From: Micromonospora gifhornensis
GTDB taxonomy: Bacteria; Actinomycetota; Actinomycetes; Mycobacteriales; Micromonosporaceae
Assembly: GCF_016863515.1 (NCBI RefSeq)
Contig: NZ_BOPA01000017.1
Location: forward strand, 186,001-250,000
Reading direction: 5' to 3'
Length of the DNA: 64,000 nucleotides
Shown here: piece after piece, positions 36,375 to 46,251 of the stretch
Layout: each line of letters starts with the position of its first letter
Position numbering within the stretch: position 1 is the first letter of the stretch
Notes under the pieces: model-generated
The model's input: only the letters and a program-made list of their open reading frames with translations
What the model was told of the DNA's origin: nothing
The model's database searches: none
Position numbers and translations under genes: made by a program

Positions 36375-39300
36375 ATGCGTGGTACCGGTTTGCTGGCCCG
36401 ACGGTGGGTTCGCCCCACCCGTACGGCGTTCGTCCTGGCGCTGTCCACGACCATGGCGGTGACGAGCCTGCCCGCCGCCGCATTCGCGGTCCCCGGCCCG
36501 GGAATGAGCCGTGGCACCGTCGAGCTGCCCGAGCTGCCCGAGGTTGAGCAGGTCACGCCCATCGATCCGGCGGTGACGAACCTGCTCACCGACGAGCCGG
36601 ATCCGGTGGAGCCGTACGAGCCATCGGCCATCGAGGCGTGGCAGCAGGGCAGCGGATCCGTGGACCTGACCGGCGTCGCGCCCGGCGAGGCACTGCCCGT
36701 CGACGATCTGCCGGTCGCCCTCGGCGTGCCGGACGGGGGCGATCCCGCGGCCCTCGCCGGCACCTGGGCCGTCGACCTGGCCGCCCCCGAGGCGTCCCAC
36801 AATGCCGGCGTGTCGGGCCTGATCATGAAGATTACCCCGCCGGCTACCGCCGACCCGGAGGCCGAGGTCGCCCTCAGCGTCGACTACACGCCCTTCGCCG
36901 ACTTCTACGGCCCGCAGGCCGCCGACCGGTTCGGCGTCATGCTGCTGCCCGACTGCGTCTTCGACGATCCCGACGGCGGCGACTGCGCCGACGGCGGCGC
37001 CGGCTTCCAGTCGACCGAGCCCGGTGACGCCCCCGCCCAGGTCGTCTCCAGTGAGGTGGCGTTGGTCCCCGTCGCCGGGGCGTCCGCCCGCAGTGCCCAG
37101 GTCGCCGGCGTCGACGAGGGTGCACCCGCTCGCCGGGTCGTCACGAGCAGCGTGCCGGTCGGCTCGCTGCTCGGGGCAGAGCTGGCCGGACGATCGGAAC
37201 TCGGCGCCCAGGCTGCCGCCACCGGCGGCAACGTCGTCGGTGTGCTGGACACCGGCGCCTCGTCGGCCGGCGACTTCACCGCCACCCCGCTGCTGTTCTC
37301 CGGATCGTGGGCCGCTGGCGCATCTTCCGGTGCCTTCACCTACTCGTACCAGGTGCAGGTGCCCGAGACGGCCGGTGGCCTGATGCCGAAGGTCGCCCTG
37401 TCGTACTCGTCGCAGTCGGTGGACGGGCGTACCTCCGCCACCAACAACCAGGCCTCCTGGATCGGTGACGGCTGGGACTACGCCGCCGGAGCCATCACCC
37501 GGACCTATGTCAACTGTCGGCAGGACTCCAAGAAGGCCGGCGCCAACAACACCGACCACCGCACCGCCGACCTCTGCTGGGGCTCGAAGAACGCGACCCT
37601 CTCCCTCGGCGGGATGACCACCGAACTGGTCTGGGACCAGGCAGCGGGCACCTGGACCACCGCCAACGGCGACGGCTCCAAGGTGCAGCTCCTCAAGGAC
37701 ACCAGCCTGGCCAACGGCGACGCGGACGGCGAGTACTGGGTCGTCACCACCAGGGACGGCACGAAGTACCACTTCGGCCGGCACCGCCTGCCCGGCTGGA
37801 CCACCGGCCAGCCGGTCACCAATTCGGTCCTCACCGTCCCGGTGTACGGCAACCACGCCGCCGAGGACTGCTACAAGGCCGGTGACTGGGCCGGCTCGGC
37901 CTGTACCCAGGCATGGCGGTGGTCCCTCGACTATGTCGAGGACATCCACGGCAATGTGATGAGCCTGTGGTGGGCCAAGGAGGAAAACCACTACGCCCGG
38001 AACTTCAACTTCAAGGCCCCGGTCAAGTACGACCGCGGCGGCTACCTCACCCGTATCGACTACGGGCAGCGCAACACCAACGGCAACGTCTTCGCGACCG
38101 TGCCGCTGGCCCGGGTCGATTTCGACGTCAAGGAGCGCTGCTTCGCCGAGGGCTCCCACACCTGCTCCGACTCGAACTTCAACAGCCAGATCCCCCACGA
38201 CTACCGCATCTGGTACGACACCCCGGCCGACCTGGGCTGCATCGCCGGCAGGAAGTGCTGGAACGCCTCGCCGTCCTTCTTCACCCGCAAGCGCCTGGAC
38301 AAGATCACCACCTACGCGCAGCGGCGCAGCGGCTCGACCGCCCTGCAGAAGGTGGACGAGTACCAGCTCACTCAGTCCTTCCCGGTGCTGCGGACCGGCC
38401 CCAACACGGCCCTGTGGCTTGAGTCGATCCAGCGGACCGGATACGGCGTCAGCGGCGACAAGGTCAAGCTCAACCCGGTGCGGTTCGTGCACAACGCCGA
38501 GGACATGCCCAACCGGGTCAAGAACGACCACCGCCCCGGTTTCTCCCGGCTGCGCATCTCCCGCGTGGTCAACGAGTACGGCGGCGAGACCGTCGTCACC
38601 TACAAGAAGCCCACGGGCGCCTGCGCCACCGGCTCCGGCCTGCCCGGCAAGGGCGACACCGCCGCGCTGAAGTCCAACACCCGGCTCTGCTACCCCAACT
38701 TCTGGCACCCGGACCCGGCCAAGGACGACGAGATCGACTGGTTCCACAAGTACGTGGTGGAGTCGGTCGAGGAACTTCCCGCCATCGACGGCGCCGCCAC
38801 CTCCACCGTCACGACGTACTCCTACGCCAACGCTGGGTGGCGACTCGCCGAGCAGGAGTTCACCAAGAAGGCCCGTCGTACTTACTCCCAGTTCGCCGGC
38901 TTCGAGCGGGTCACTGTCCTCACCGGACCGCCCACCCGCGAGATGGGCAGCGAGCAGACCAAGTCCGTGACCCGCTACTTCCGGGGCATGGGCGACGACG
39001 TGTCCGTCAAGGACAACCTGGGCAACGGCGACGAGATCGCAAAGGATCGGGAGCCCTTCGCCGGCCGGGTGGCCGAGGAACTGACGTACGCCAAGGCCAG
39101 CGACGCCGACGCGAACTGGCTCACCCGCAGCGTCACCTACCCGGCAGCCACGGAACTCGCCTCCCGGAACCGCGACGACGGCCTCAGCCCGCTGAAGGCC
39201 TGGCGGGTGACCGACATCCGGCAGAAGGCGTGGGCCAAGTCGTCGGGCACCGGCGACGACACCCGCGAGCTGCGTACCGTCGAGACGAGGACCGAGTACG

Positions 39301-42300
39301 AAAGCAGCTACGGCCTGCCGCTCAGAATCGAATCCCTCGGTGACACGGGCAAGACGGGTGACGAGTCCTGCACCTCGCTGGAGTACGTGCACAGCACCGC
39401 CAAGCACGTCATCGGCCTGACCAAGCAGGTCCGTACCAGCCCGACGAGTTGTGTAGACGCCAACTTCGACGACCTGGCCACGCTCTCCTCCGCCGGCCGG
39501 GTCGCCTACGACGGCACCACCTACGGTACGGCCCTGCCGGCGAACACCCGCGGCCTCGCCACCCAGACCTGGTCGCTGAAGGCGGACGGCTCCGGCTTCC
39601 AGAGCGACGGCACCACCACCTTCGACGCCATCGGTCGCGTGCTGACCCGCACCGACCCCGACGGCAAGACCTCCAGAATCACCTACACCCCCGCCACCGG
39701 ACAGGCGTACTCGGTCAGCGAGGAGAACTCGCTCGGGCACAAGCAGACCCGGGAGTTGGACCCGGGCCGCGCCGTCACCCTCAAGACCACCGACCCGAAC
39801 AACCAGGTCAGCCATGCCGAGTACGACGCCCTCGGCCGTCTCGTCAAGGCATGGGGTGCGGGGCGCGCCCCGTCGCCCTCGGCCGTGCCGGACTTCCGGG
39901 CCGAGTACGCCCTCCCGGAGGCCAGGGAGGACCCGGAGAACCCGGGCGAAACCATCCGGATCCCGCCGTACGTCACCACCTTCGCCCGTGGGCACGAGGA
40001 CCGCATCCAGACCTCCGTCACCATCTACGACGGGCTGGGCCGCGAGCGGCAGTCCCAGGTGGAGGCCACCAACGGTGGCAGGTTGATCACCGACACGCTC
40101 TACAACTCGGCCGGCGAGGTCTGGCAGACCAACAACGCCTACTACGCCGAGGGTTCCCCGATCGGTCAACTGTTCACGCCGGCGTCGGACACGGTGGTGC
40201 CCAACGCCACCCAGTACACCTACGACGGCCTCGGCCGGGTGGTCAAGGAACTGCCGCTGCTCAACGGCCAGCCGAACGAGGCTCGGGCCACTAACTACAG
40301 CTATGGCCTCGACCACTCCACCGTGAACAACCCCACCGGAGCGGCCTCGTACCGCCTCTACACCGACGGGCTGGGGCGCACCACTCGGGTCGACACCTTC
40401 CGCAACACCACCGGGACCGACTTCACCTCCATGCGCTACGAGTACGACACTCGTGGCCAACTGGTGAAGGCCACCCACTCGGCGAACCCTGTCCCGTGGA
40501 CCTGGACGTACGACCAGCGCGGCCGGCTGACCCGGACCACCGACCCGGACACCGGCACCACCACCATGACGTACGACCACCGGGACCGGCCGCTGACCAC
40601 CACCAACGCCCGTGGCGTCACGGTGTGGAACGGTTACGACGAGCTGTCCCGCCCGACCCAGCAGCGACTCGGTGGCAGTGGCGGCACCCTGCTGGCCACG
40701 TACACCTACGACACGGTGGCCGGCGGTAAGGGCCTGCCGGCGACGTCGACGCGCTACACCGACGGCCTGGCGTACACCCAGTCGGTCGGCGGCTACACCC
40801 AGGACTACCAGCCGACGTCGACCACGCTGACCCTGCCGCAGTCGATCGCCGACACCTGGGGCCTGAGCCGGGAATACCGGTACGACTACACGTACACCGA
40901 CACCGGTCTGCCCGAGTCGACGACGCTGCCGGCGGTCGGCCCGCTGCCCAGCGAGAAGCTGCTGGTCCGCTACACCTCCGACGGCCTGCCCCTGTCGGTG
41001 TCCGGCAAGGACTGGTACGGCTCCGAGACGGTCTACTCGCCGTACGGGCAGGTGTTGCGCTCGACCCTGGGCGCGCACCCGTATCGGGTGTGGACCATGG
41101 CCTCGTACGACGACGCCAGCGGTGCTCTCACCCGGCAGCAGGTCTTCCGCGAGGTCAAGGGCAACCATCTCGTCTCGGACCGCGGCTACTGGTACGACGC
41201 CGCCGGCAACGTCACCGCGATCCGTGAATACGCCGCCCCCATCGCGGAGCGGCAATGCTTCGCCTACGACCCGCGTGGGCAACTGCTCAACGCCTGGACG
41301 TCCAATACCCAGACGTCTTGTTCGGCCGGCCCCGGCACGGTGGCAGCCCCCAATGCAACTGCGGGTGTCGACGGCACCGGCTACTGGCAGGAGTACGAGT
41401 ACGACCTGCTCGGCAACCGCACCAAGCTGGTCGAGCGGGACCTGACCGGCCGCACCTCCACGGGCCCGATCACGACGACCTACGGATACGGGTACGGCGT
41501 GGAGGGTGGTAGCGGCGCGCAGCCGCGCACGCTCGACGCCGTCTCCAAGAGCTACACCACCCCGCAGGGCGCGGCGATCGTCTCCGAGGCGAAGCGGCTG
41601 TACGAGCTGACCGGCGAGACCAAGTCGGTCACCTCCACCCGCAACGGCGACCAGCAGGAGCTTTCCTGGACGTACGACGGCCAGGTCGAGCGGATCACAG
41701 GCTCGGGCAGCAAGGGCCGCACCGCGTACATGGGTCTGGCCGCCAAGTGCATGGACCTCAGTCAGCGCCTAGCCCAACCCAACCAGCCGATCCAGCTTTA
41801 CTCGTGCAACGGCGGCGCGTGGCAGAAGTGGGCCTTCACTCCGACCCCGGGCCAGAACAACGGCAACCTCGGCACGCTCTCGGTCTACGACGACAAGTGG
41901 TGTGCCCAGCCGGCTGGCACGACGGCGGGTTCGGTGCTGCGGTTGCAGGCGTGTGACGGCACGGCCGGGCAGCAGTTCGAGCGGCTGCCGTCCACGGCGC
42001 AGCTGAAGCACGCCGCGTCCGGTCTGTGTCTGGCCGCGAAGGACGGTGCCTCGGCGGACAACACGCCGATCGTGCTGCTGGCCTGTGCCAGCGGTTCGGC
42101 CGCGCAGCAGTGGAACCCGCAGGACGAGACTCGGCACATCTACGGCCCCGGTGGCACCCGGCTGCTGACCGTGCAGGGCCGGCAGGCCACGCTGAATCTC
42201 GGTGAGGCTCAGCTGACGGTGCACCCGGGTGGGTCGCCGATCGACGCGCAGCGCACGTACTCGACGCCGGGTGGTGCGGTGTTGCGGCACGTGGCCGCGA

Positions 42301-44135
42301 CGTCCGAGCAGCCGTTGACCGTGGTGGCCGGTGACCATCAGGGCAGCCCGTACGCCGAGGTGAACCTCTCCGGTGTGATGGAGGCGCGGATCCGTAAGCA
42401 GGATCCGTTCGGCAACGTGCGTACCGGTGCGGTCAGCGGCTATCTGCGGACCAACCAGGGCTTCCTGGGTGCGGTCCGCGATGACGCTTCGGGTTTCGTG
42501 CCGTTGGGTGCCCGGCTGTACGACCCGGAGGTGGGTCGGTTCCTGTCCGCGGATCCGGTGCTGGATCTGACCGATCCGGTGCAGAACAACGGTTTCACGT
42601 ACGCCCACAACAACCCGGTGACGCACTCCGACCCGTCGGGTCTGTCGGTGGCGCTGACGGCGTCGGAGACTGCGGCGGCGCTGGCCGGTGCGGGTTTGTC
42701 GTCGGCGATGATCGCTCAGGCGCAGGCCAACATGGGCCGGTCGTTGATCTCGGTGATCCTCGACTCCGCGTGGTACATCCTCAAGGAGTTCATCGGCATC
42801 AACGACGCCATGAACTGCTTCGGCGGTGACATGTGGGCGTGCGGCAGCCTCATCCTCAACGCGATCCCCTGGACGAAGGTCGCCAAGATCCCGTCGGTGA
42901 TCCGGGCGGTCAACCGGACGATCAACGCGATCCAGGCATGGCAAGCAGCGAAACGGGCCGCCGAGGCGGTGCTGGCGGCGGCACGGGCTGCCGAGGCCGC
43001 CGCGTTGCAGGCCAAGAAGCTCGCCATCGAACGGGCCAAGAAAGCCGCCCAGGCAGCGAAGAAGAAGGCCGCCGACAAGGTCAACTCGACAAGCAACAAG
43101 GCGACCCAGTCGGCCAAGAAGACGGGTAACGCCCCGCAGAAGGAAGCCCAGGCCAACTCCAACCCGAAGGGCTCGTCCGCAGCCTCCGGCGGCGCCGGCG
43201 GCAAGGGCGGCGGCGGTGGAGGTAAGGGCGACTCGAAGCCGGGCGGCTCCTCAGGCGCCTCCAACCGCAGCAACGGCGGCACCAGCGGCAACGACGCCGG
43301 TTCGTCGGGTGGCGGCGAATCCTGTCCCGTCTCCAACAGTTTCGTCCCGGGCACGAGGGTGCTCATGGCTGACGGCTCAACCAAGGCGATCGAGGACGTC
43401 AAGCCCCGCGACAAGGTGGTGGTCACCGATCCGGAGACCGGCCGTACCGAGGTGGACACGGTCACCGCGACGATCACCGGTGACGGTGCCAAGCAGCTGG
43501 TGAAGGTCACCATCGACACCGACGGCGACCAGGGCACCGAAGTCTCCGAGGTCACCGCCACCGACGGCCACCCGTTCTGGGTACCCGAGCTTGGCGAGTG
43601 GATCGACGCCACCGACCTTCAGGCCGGGCAGTGGCTCCAAACCAGCGCCGGCACGTACGTCCAAATCACCGCCATCGACCGCTGGAGCGTCCCCCGCGCC
43701 ACCGTCCACAACCTCACCGTCGCCAACATTCACACGTACTATGTAGTCGCTAGGCGTACCTCGCTGCTGGTGCACAACTGTCCGCCGGGCTTCTTCGGGA
43801 AATTGTTTAGTGGCAAGCCTTCGCCCGAAGACGCGATGGATGCGAGGTTCCGCAGCGAGGCGAAGCCGGTGCGCCTCGGTGACCTGCGCCACGTGAGAAC
43901 CCCTGACTATGGAACCCCGGCACATAAAGCGAACGACGTGCGTGACATGCATGACGATGTGCTGTTGGAGGCTATAAACGATCCAAACACAAAGGTTGCG
44001 ACGATTCGGATCTACAACGGCGTTGTTGAAGAGGGAAATCATCGGATGCGTGAGGCTTTAAACAGGTTGGCCAATCCGAACAATAAGAAATTCAACGAAG
44101 ACACTATGGTCCGTGTGATTAATGTGGTGGATTAG
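36375..44135 (+). CDS. Secreted RHS polymorphic toxin with lectin, HINT and toxin tip
   Basis: A 2586-residue exported toxin. A signal peptide (TAFVLALSTTMAVTSLPAAAFA) is followed by an SpvB/TcdB-like start around 300-380 (GGLMPKVALSYSSQSVDGRTS). Many YD/RHS repeats follow (YDGLGRVV, YDQRGRLTRTTDPDTGTTTMTYD). A ricin-type lectin lies at about 1785-1916 (KCMDLS, QPIQLYSCNGGAWQKW), then the RHS core signature near 2035-2090 (GARLYDPEVGRFLSADP, NNPVTHSDPSG) and an Ala/Lys linker. The HINT domain starts at Cys2317 and includes TDGHPFWV and the final VHN-C2469. The last 117 residues are the toxin; GNHRMREAL hints at a ParB/sulfiredoxin-like fold. HINT cleavage after Asn would release the toxin. 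ATG 36375 is chosen for its signal peptide and GGGAG site. Confidence 0.9.
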   Translation: MRGTGLLARRWVRPTRTAFVLALSTTMAVTSLPAAAFAVPGPGMSRGTVELPELPEVEQVTPIDPAVTNLLTDEPDPVEPYEPSAIEAWQQGSGSVDLTGVAPGEALPVDDLPVALGVPDGGDPAALAGTWAVDLAAPEASHNAGVSGLIMKITPPATADPEAEVALSVDYTPFADFYGPQAADRFGVMLLPDCVFDDPDGGDCADGGAGFQSTEPGDAPAQVVSSEVALVPVAGASARSAQVAGVDEGAPARRVVTSSVPVGSLLGAELAGRSELGAQAAATGGNVVGVLDTGASSAGDFTATPLLFSGSWAAGASSGAFTYSYQVQVPETAGGLMPKVALSYSSQSVDGRTSATNNQASWIGDGWDYAAGAITRTYVNCRQDSKKAGANNTDHRTADLCWGSKNATLSLGGMTTELVWDQAAGTWTTANGDGSKVQLLKDTSLANGDADGEYWVVTTRDGTKYHFGRHRLPGWTTGQPVTNSVLTVPVYGNHAAEDCYKAGDWAGSACTQAWRWSLDYVEDIHGNVMSLWWAKEENHYARNFNFKAPVKYDRGGYLTRIDYGQRNTNGNVFATVPLARVDFDVKERCFAEGSHTCSDSNFNSQIPHDYRIWYDTPADLGCIAGRKCWNASPSFFTRKRLDKITTYAQRRSGSTALQKVDEYQLTQSFPVLRTGPNTALWLESIQRTGYGVSGDKVKLNPVRFVHNAEDMPNRVKNDHRPGFSRLRISRVVNEYGGETVVTYKKPTGACATGSGLPGKGDTAALKSNTRLCYPNFWHPDPAKDDEIDWFHKYVVESVEELPAIDGAATSTVTTYSYANAGWRLAEQEFTKKARRTYSQFAGFERVTVLTGPPTREMGSEQTKSVTRYFRGMGDDVSVKDNLGNGDEIAKDREPFAGRVAEELTYAKASDADANWLTRSVTYPAATELASRNRDDGLSPLKAWRVTDIRQKAWAKSSGTGDDTRELRTVETRTEYESSYGLPLRIESLGDTGKTGDESCTSLEYVHSTAKHVIGLTKQVRTSPTSCVDANFDDLATLSSAGRVAYDGTTYGTALPANTRGLATQTWSLKADGSGFQSDGTTTFDAIGRVLTRTDPDGKTSRITYTPATGQAYSVSEENSLGHKQTRELDPGRAVTLKTTDPNNQVSHAEYDALGRLVKAWGAGRAPSPSAVPDFRAEYALPEAREDPENPGETIRIPPYVTTFARGHEDRIQTSVTIYDGLGRERQSQVEATNGGRLITDTLYNSAGEVWQTNNAYYAEGSPIGQLFTPASDTVVPNATQYTYDGLGRVVKELPLLNGQPNEARATNYSYGLDHSTVNNPTGAASYRLYTDGLGRTTRVDTFRNTTGTDFTSMRYEYDTRGQLVKATHSANPVPWTWTYDQRGRLTRTTDPDTGTTTMTYDHRDRPLTTTNARGVTVWNGYDELSRPTQQRLGGSGGTLLATYTYDTVAGGKGLPATSTRYTDGLAYTQSVGGYTQDYQPTSTTLTLPQSIADTWGLSREYRYDYTYTDTGLPESTTLPAVGPLPSEKLLVRYTSDGLPLSVSGKDWYGSETVYSPYGQVLRSTLGAHPYRVWTMASYDDASGALTRQQVFREVKGNHLVSDRGYWYDAAGNVTAIREYAAPIAERQCFAYDPRGQLLNAWTSNTQTSCSAGPGTVAAPNATAGVDGTGYWQEYEYDLLGNRTKLVERDLTGRTSTGPITTTYGYGYGVEGGSGAQPRTLDAVSKSYTTPQGAAIVSEAKRLYELTGETKSVTSTRNGDQQELSWTYDGQVERITGSGSKGRTAYMGLAAKCMDLSQRLAQPNQPIQLYSCNGGAWQKWAFTPTPGQNNGNLGTLSVYDDKWCAQPAGTTAGSVLRLQACDGTAGQQFERLPSTAQLKHAASGLCLAAKDGASADNTPIVLLACASGSAAQQWNPQDETRHIYGPGGTRLLTVQGRQATLNLGEAQLTVHPGGSPIDAQRTYSTPGGAVLRHVAATSEQPLTVVAGDHQGSPYAEVNLSGVMEARIRKQDPFGNVRTGAVSGYLRTNQGFLGAVRDDASGFVPLGARLYDPEVGRFLSADPVLDLTDPVQNNGFTYAHNNPVTHSDPSGLSVALTASETAAALAGAGLSSAMIAQAQANMGRSLISVILDSAWYILKEFIGINDAMNCFGGDMWACGSLILNAIPWTKVAKIPSVIRAVNRTINAIQAWQAAKRAAEAVLAAARAAEAAALQAKKLAIERAKKAAQAAKKKAADKVNSTSNKATQSAKKTGNAPQKEAQANSNPKGSSAASGGAGGKGGGGGGKGDSKPGGSSGASNRSNGGTSGNDAGSSGGGESCPVSNSFVPGTRVLMADGSTKAIEDVKPRDKVVVTDPETGRTEVDTVTATITGDGAKQLVKVTIDTDGDQGTEVSEVTATDGHPFWVPELGEWIDATDLQAGQWLQTSAGTYVQITAIDRWSVPRATVHNLTVANIHTYYVVARRTSLLVHNCPPGFFGKLFSGKPSPEDAMDARFRSEAKPVRLGDLRHVRTPDYGTPAHKANDVRDMHDDVLLEAINDPNTKVATIRIYNGVVEEGNHRMREALNRLANPNNKKFNEDTMVRVINVVD

Positions 44136-44570
44136 TTGAGCTGGCTCAGGTGGTTACGGATCGGTCGTGAGAATTCCGTGCGAACGCACTCGGGGTTGGT
44201 GGTCCCGGCGGCGGTGCGGGTGGTCTCCAAGCGAGAGCTGTCTTGCTTGATCGATGCTGCCGAAGGTGATCAGCTGGGATGGGATGCTAATGGACTGAAT
44301 TTGAACGAGGAGGCACTGTATCTGCTTCTACCGTATGGATATGAAGAGCGATCTGCCCGGATTTGGAAATGCCGTGTTCTTGCTTTTGCTGACGGCTTAT
44401 CCGTAGAGGTGGGGCGAGGAAAGCATATTTCTTTGGCGCGTCTTGATGTTGCTCTCGATGTTTTTGCGCGGCTTCCGGTTGCGTCGCGCAAGGTTGAGCG
44501 GCAGTTGCTGCATTGGCTCGCCTGGAAAGTGGCGGCGGCGGGTTGGAAGAGCGGTTGCGCAGGTGAGTAA
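44136..44570 (+). CDS. Putative immunity protein for the RHS toxin
   Basis: A 144-residue soluble protein of unrecognised family. The start codon is TTG, directly after the toxin stop with no gap, which indicates translational coupling. In-frame GTG 44178 is an alternative. The middle (LPYGYEERSARIWKCRVLAFADGLSVEVGRG) looks like an alpha/beta fold, and the helical C-terminus has RKVERQLLHWLAWKVAAAG. Base composition is clearly less GC-rich than the genome, matching the toxin tip. The role as immunity protein rests on position and the rule that polymorphic-toxin tips are followed by their immunity gene; no sequence match supports it. Confidence 0.7.
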   Translation: MSWLRWLRIGRENSVRTHSGLVVPAAVRVVSKRELSCLIDAAEGDQLGWDANGLNLNEEALYLLLPYGYEERSARIWKCRVLAFADGLSVEVGRGKHISLARLDVALDVFARLPVASRKVERQLLHWLAWKVAAAGWKSGCAGE

Positions 44571-44804
44571 TGTTGCTCCGCAACGTTGCCATTCTTGCCG
44601 TTCAATAATTCATAGTCGGTTGCTGTCGCTCATTGAGGGCCTGGCACTGGCCGTCGTGTTCATGCGGTGGCATCGGTCGCCGTTGTTGAGTGGGGCATCG
44701 CACTAGTCTCGGTGGCGGAGGAAGTGGCGGTCCTCTTCGCGAAGGGCGCCCGCGAGGGCGGTGGCCTCGTCCAGGGTGGTCAGCCTGGTGGGTTGGTGGA
44801 TGAT

Positions 44805-46251
44805 GGCTCTTCGAAGTTAAGCGGGGTTGAGGTGTCCGCGGTGGCGGCGGGTGGTGGCTGCGCGGGTGCGTAGCCGCTGGTTTTCGGGGTTACGGAATCC
44901 GTAGGCGTCGCGGGCGACGGTTTTGATGACACGGTTGGTTCCTTCGGAGCCGGCGTTGGTGATGCCGGTGTGCAGGAACGCGAGGATTTCCGGCCACCAG
45001 GTCTCGATCGTGGTGGCGAGCCGGTGGAGTTCGAGCAGGTCAGAGTCGGCGCAGCGGGTGTAGAAGCGGTGCAGCAGCCGGGCGGTGGTTTCTCGGTTCG
45101 GGTGGGTGCGGGCGAGCGCGAGTAGGTCGAGCAGGTCTTCTTTGGCGTTCCAGGCGGCCAGGATCGGTGCGCCGATCTTCGCCGGCAGGTTGCTGAGGGT
45201 GTCGGTGAGCCGGTCGACGTGCTCGGCGCGCATGCGGGCTGCTGACCTGTTCAGCCGGTTGCGTTGCTGCCATTCCGGGTCGGTGGCCCGGCCGCGGCGG
45301 CCACGGTGTGTGACTGTCATGCGGCGGCGGACCTCGGTGACGGCCCGGTTGGCCAGCTGCACGACGTGGAAGTGGTCCACGACCAGCGTCGCGTGCGGCA
45401 GCGCCTCGCGGACGGCGGCCTTGAACACGGTGCACATGTCGATCGCGACGGCCTGGACGTGTTGGCGCCAGGCGGCGGGGCGTTGGGTGAGCCAGTCGGT
45501 CACCGCCTTGCTGGTCCGGCCTTCGACCTGGGCGAGTAGACCCTGCCCGCCGACGAGATCGCAGAAGCCGACGTGCCAGCGGTCGACGGTGGTGGTCCAC
45601 GACGCGGTGACCTCGTCGAAGCTCCAGCGAGGCTTGCCTCGGCGGACCTCGTCGATGCCCAGCACGCTTACCGGTTCGGGCTCGGCCGGCAGCACCGTGG
45701 CGGTGTGCGCGGTGAACGCGGCCGCGACGACCGGCCAGGACATGCCCAGATCACGAGCGGCCTGCACGATCGTCCGGTTGCCGTCGGCGACCGCCGCGCC
45801 GGCCGCCTGCCGCAACCGGACGGTGATCCGTGCCCGTGCCGGGATCTGTGGCACGTGTTCGGTGAACGACGTGCGCGGGCATCCGGGCTGATCGCAGTAC
45901 CAGCGGCGTTTACGCCAGCGCAACCGGGTGGTGCGGCCGGCCACCGGCAGATCCCGGGGGCGGGTGAACACCCAGCCCTTGACCCGGGCGGCCCGGACAC
46001 CGCACTGAGGGCAGGATTGTGCCTGCTCACCGCTGGTGGACAGGTGAACGACGGGGGAACCGTCCGGGTGCAGCTCGACCCGCTCCACCACCAGGCCGTC
46101 CAGGCCCAGCAGCCGGGTCGTATCGTTGACCATGCTCGCAGCTCTTTACTTGTGACCATCCGAACTCGACACTCAGATGATCACCGAAGGGCTGCGAGCC
46201 CTCATCTCCGGGCCGGATCGATCAGCGCACCCCGCTCAACTTCGAAGAGCC
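44805..46251. mobile_element. Complete ISL3-family insertion sequence with 8-bp target duplication
   Basis: The 1447-bp element is bounded by imperfect inverted repeats: GGCTCTTCGAAGTTAAGC on the left (from 44805) and the complement of GGCTCTTCGAAGTTGAGC on the right (ending at 46251), with the match continuing for about 24 bases. TGGATGAT flanks both ends (44797-44804 and 46252-46259), an 8-bp target duplication as expected for ISL3. Identical flanks and an intact transposase indicate recent insertion. Confidence 0.94.
44817..46133 (-). CDS. ISL3-family transposase
   Basis: A 438-residue transposase filling most of the insertion sequence. The N-terminus has a Cys zinc-finger-like pair (SCPQCGVRAARVKGW and WYCDQPGCPRTSF), followed by a helix-turn-helix-like segment (IVQAARDLGMSWPVVAAAF). 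The DDE-type catalytic region includes VLGIDEVRRGKPRW, VQAVAIDMCTVFKAAVREALPHATLVVDHFHVVQ and the late TNAGSEGTNRVIKTVARDAYGFRN with the Glu. ATG 46133 is near the right end and the stop lies 12 bases inside the left inverted repeat. The frame is intact, so the element may still be mobile. Confidence 0.95.
   Translation of the reverse strand: MVNDTTRLLGLDGLVVERVELHPDGSPVVHLSTSGEQAQSCPQCGVRAARVKGWVFTRPRDLPVAGRTTRLRWRKRRWYCDQPGCPRTSFTEHVPQIPARARITVRLRQAAGAAVADGNRTIVQAARDLGMSWPVVAAAFTAHTATVLPAEPEPVSVLGIDEVRRGKPRWSFDEVTASWTTTVDRWHVGFCDLVGGQGLLAQVEGRTSKAVTDWLTQRPAAWRQHVQAVAIDMCTVFKAAVREALPHATLVVDHFHVVQLANRAVTEVRRRMTVTHRGRRGRATDPEWQQRNRLNRSAARMRAEHVDRLTDTLSNLPAKIGAPILAAWNAKEDLLDLLALARTHPNRETTARLLHRFYTRCADSDLLELHRLATTIETWWPEILAFLHTGITNAGSEGTNRVIKTVARDAYGFRNPENQRLRTRAATTRRHRGHLNPA

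Noticed and set aside
36288..41282. 1664-codon open frame on the minus strand
   Set aside because: It is antisense to the RHS toxin gene. Its long run comes from the high GC and strict codon bias of the true gene, and its translation is Val/Gly/Arg-rich with no family features.
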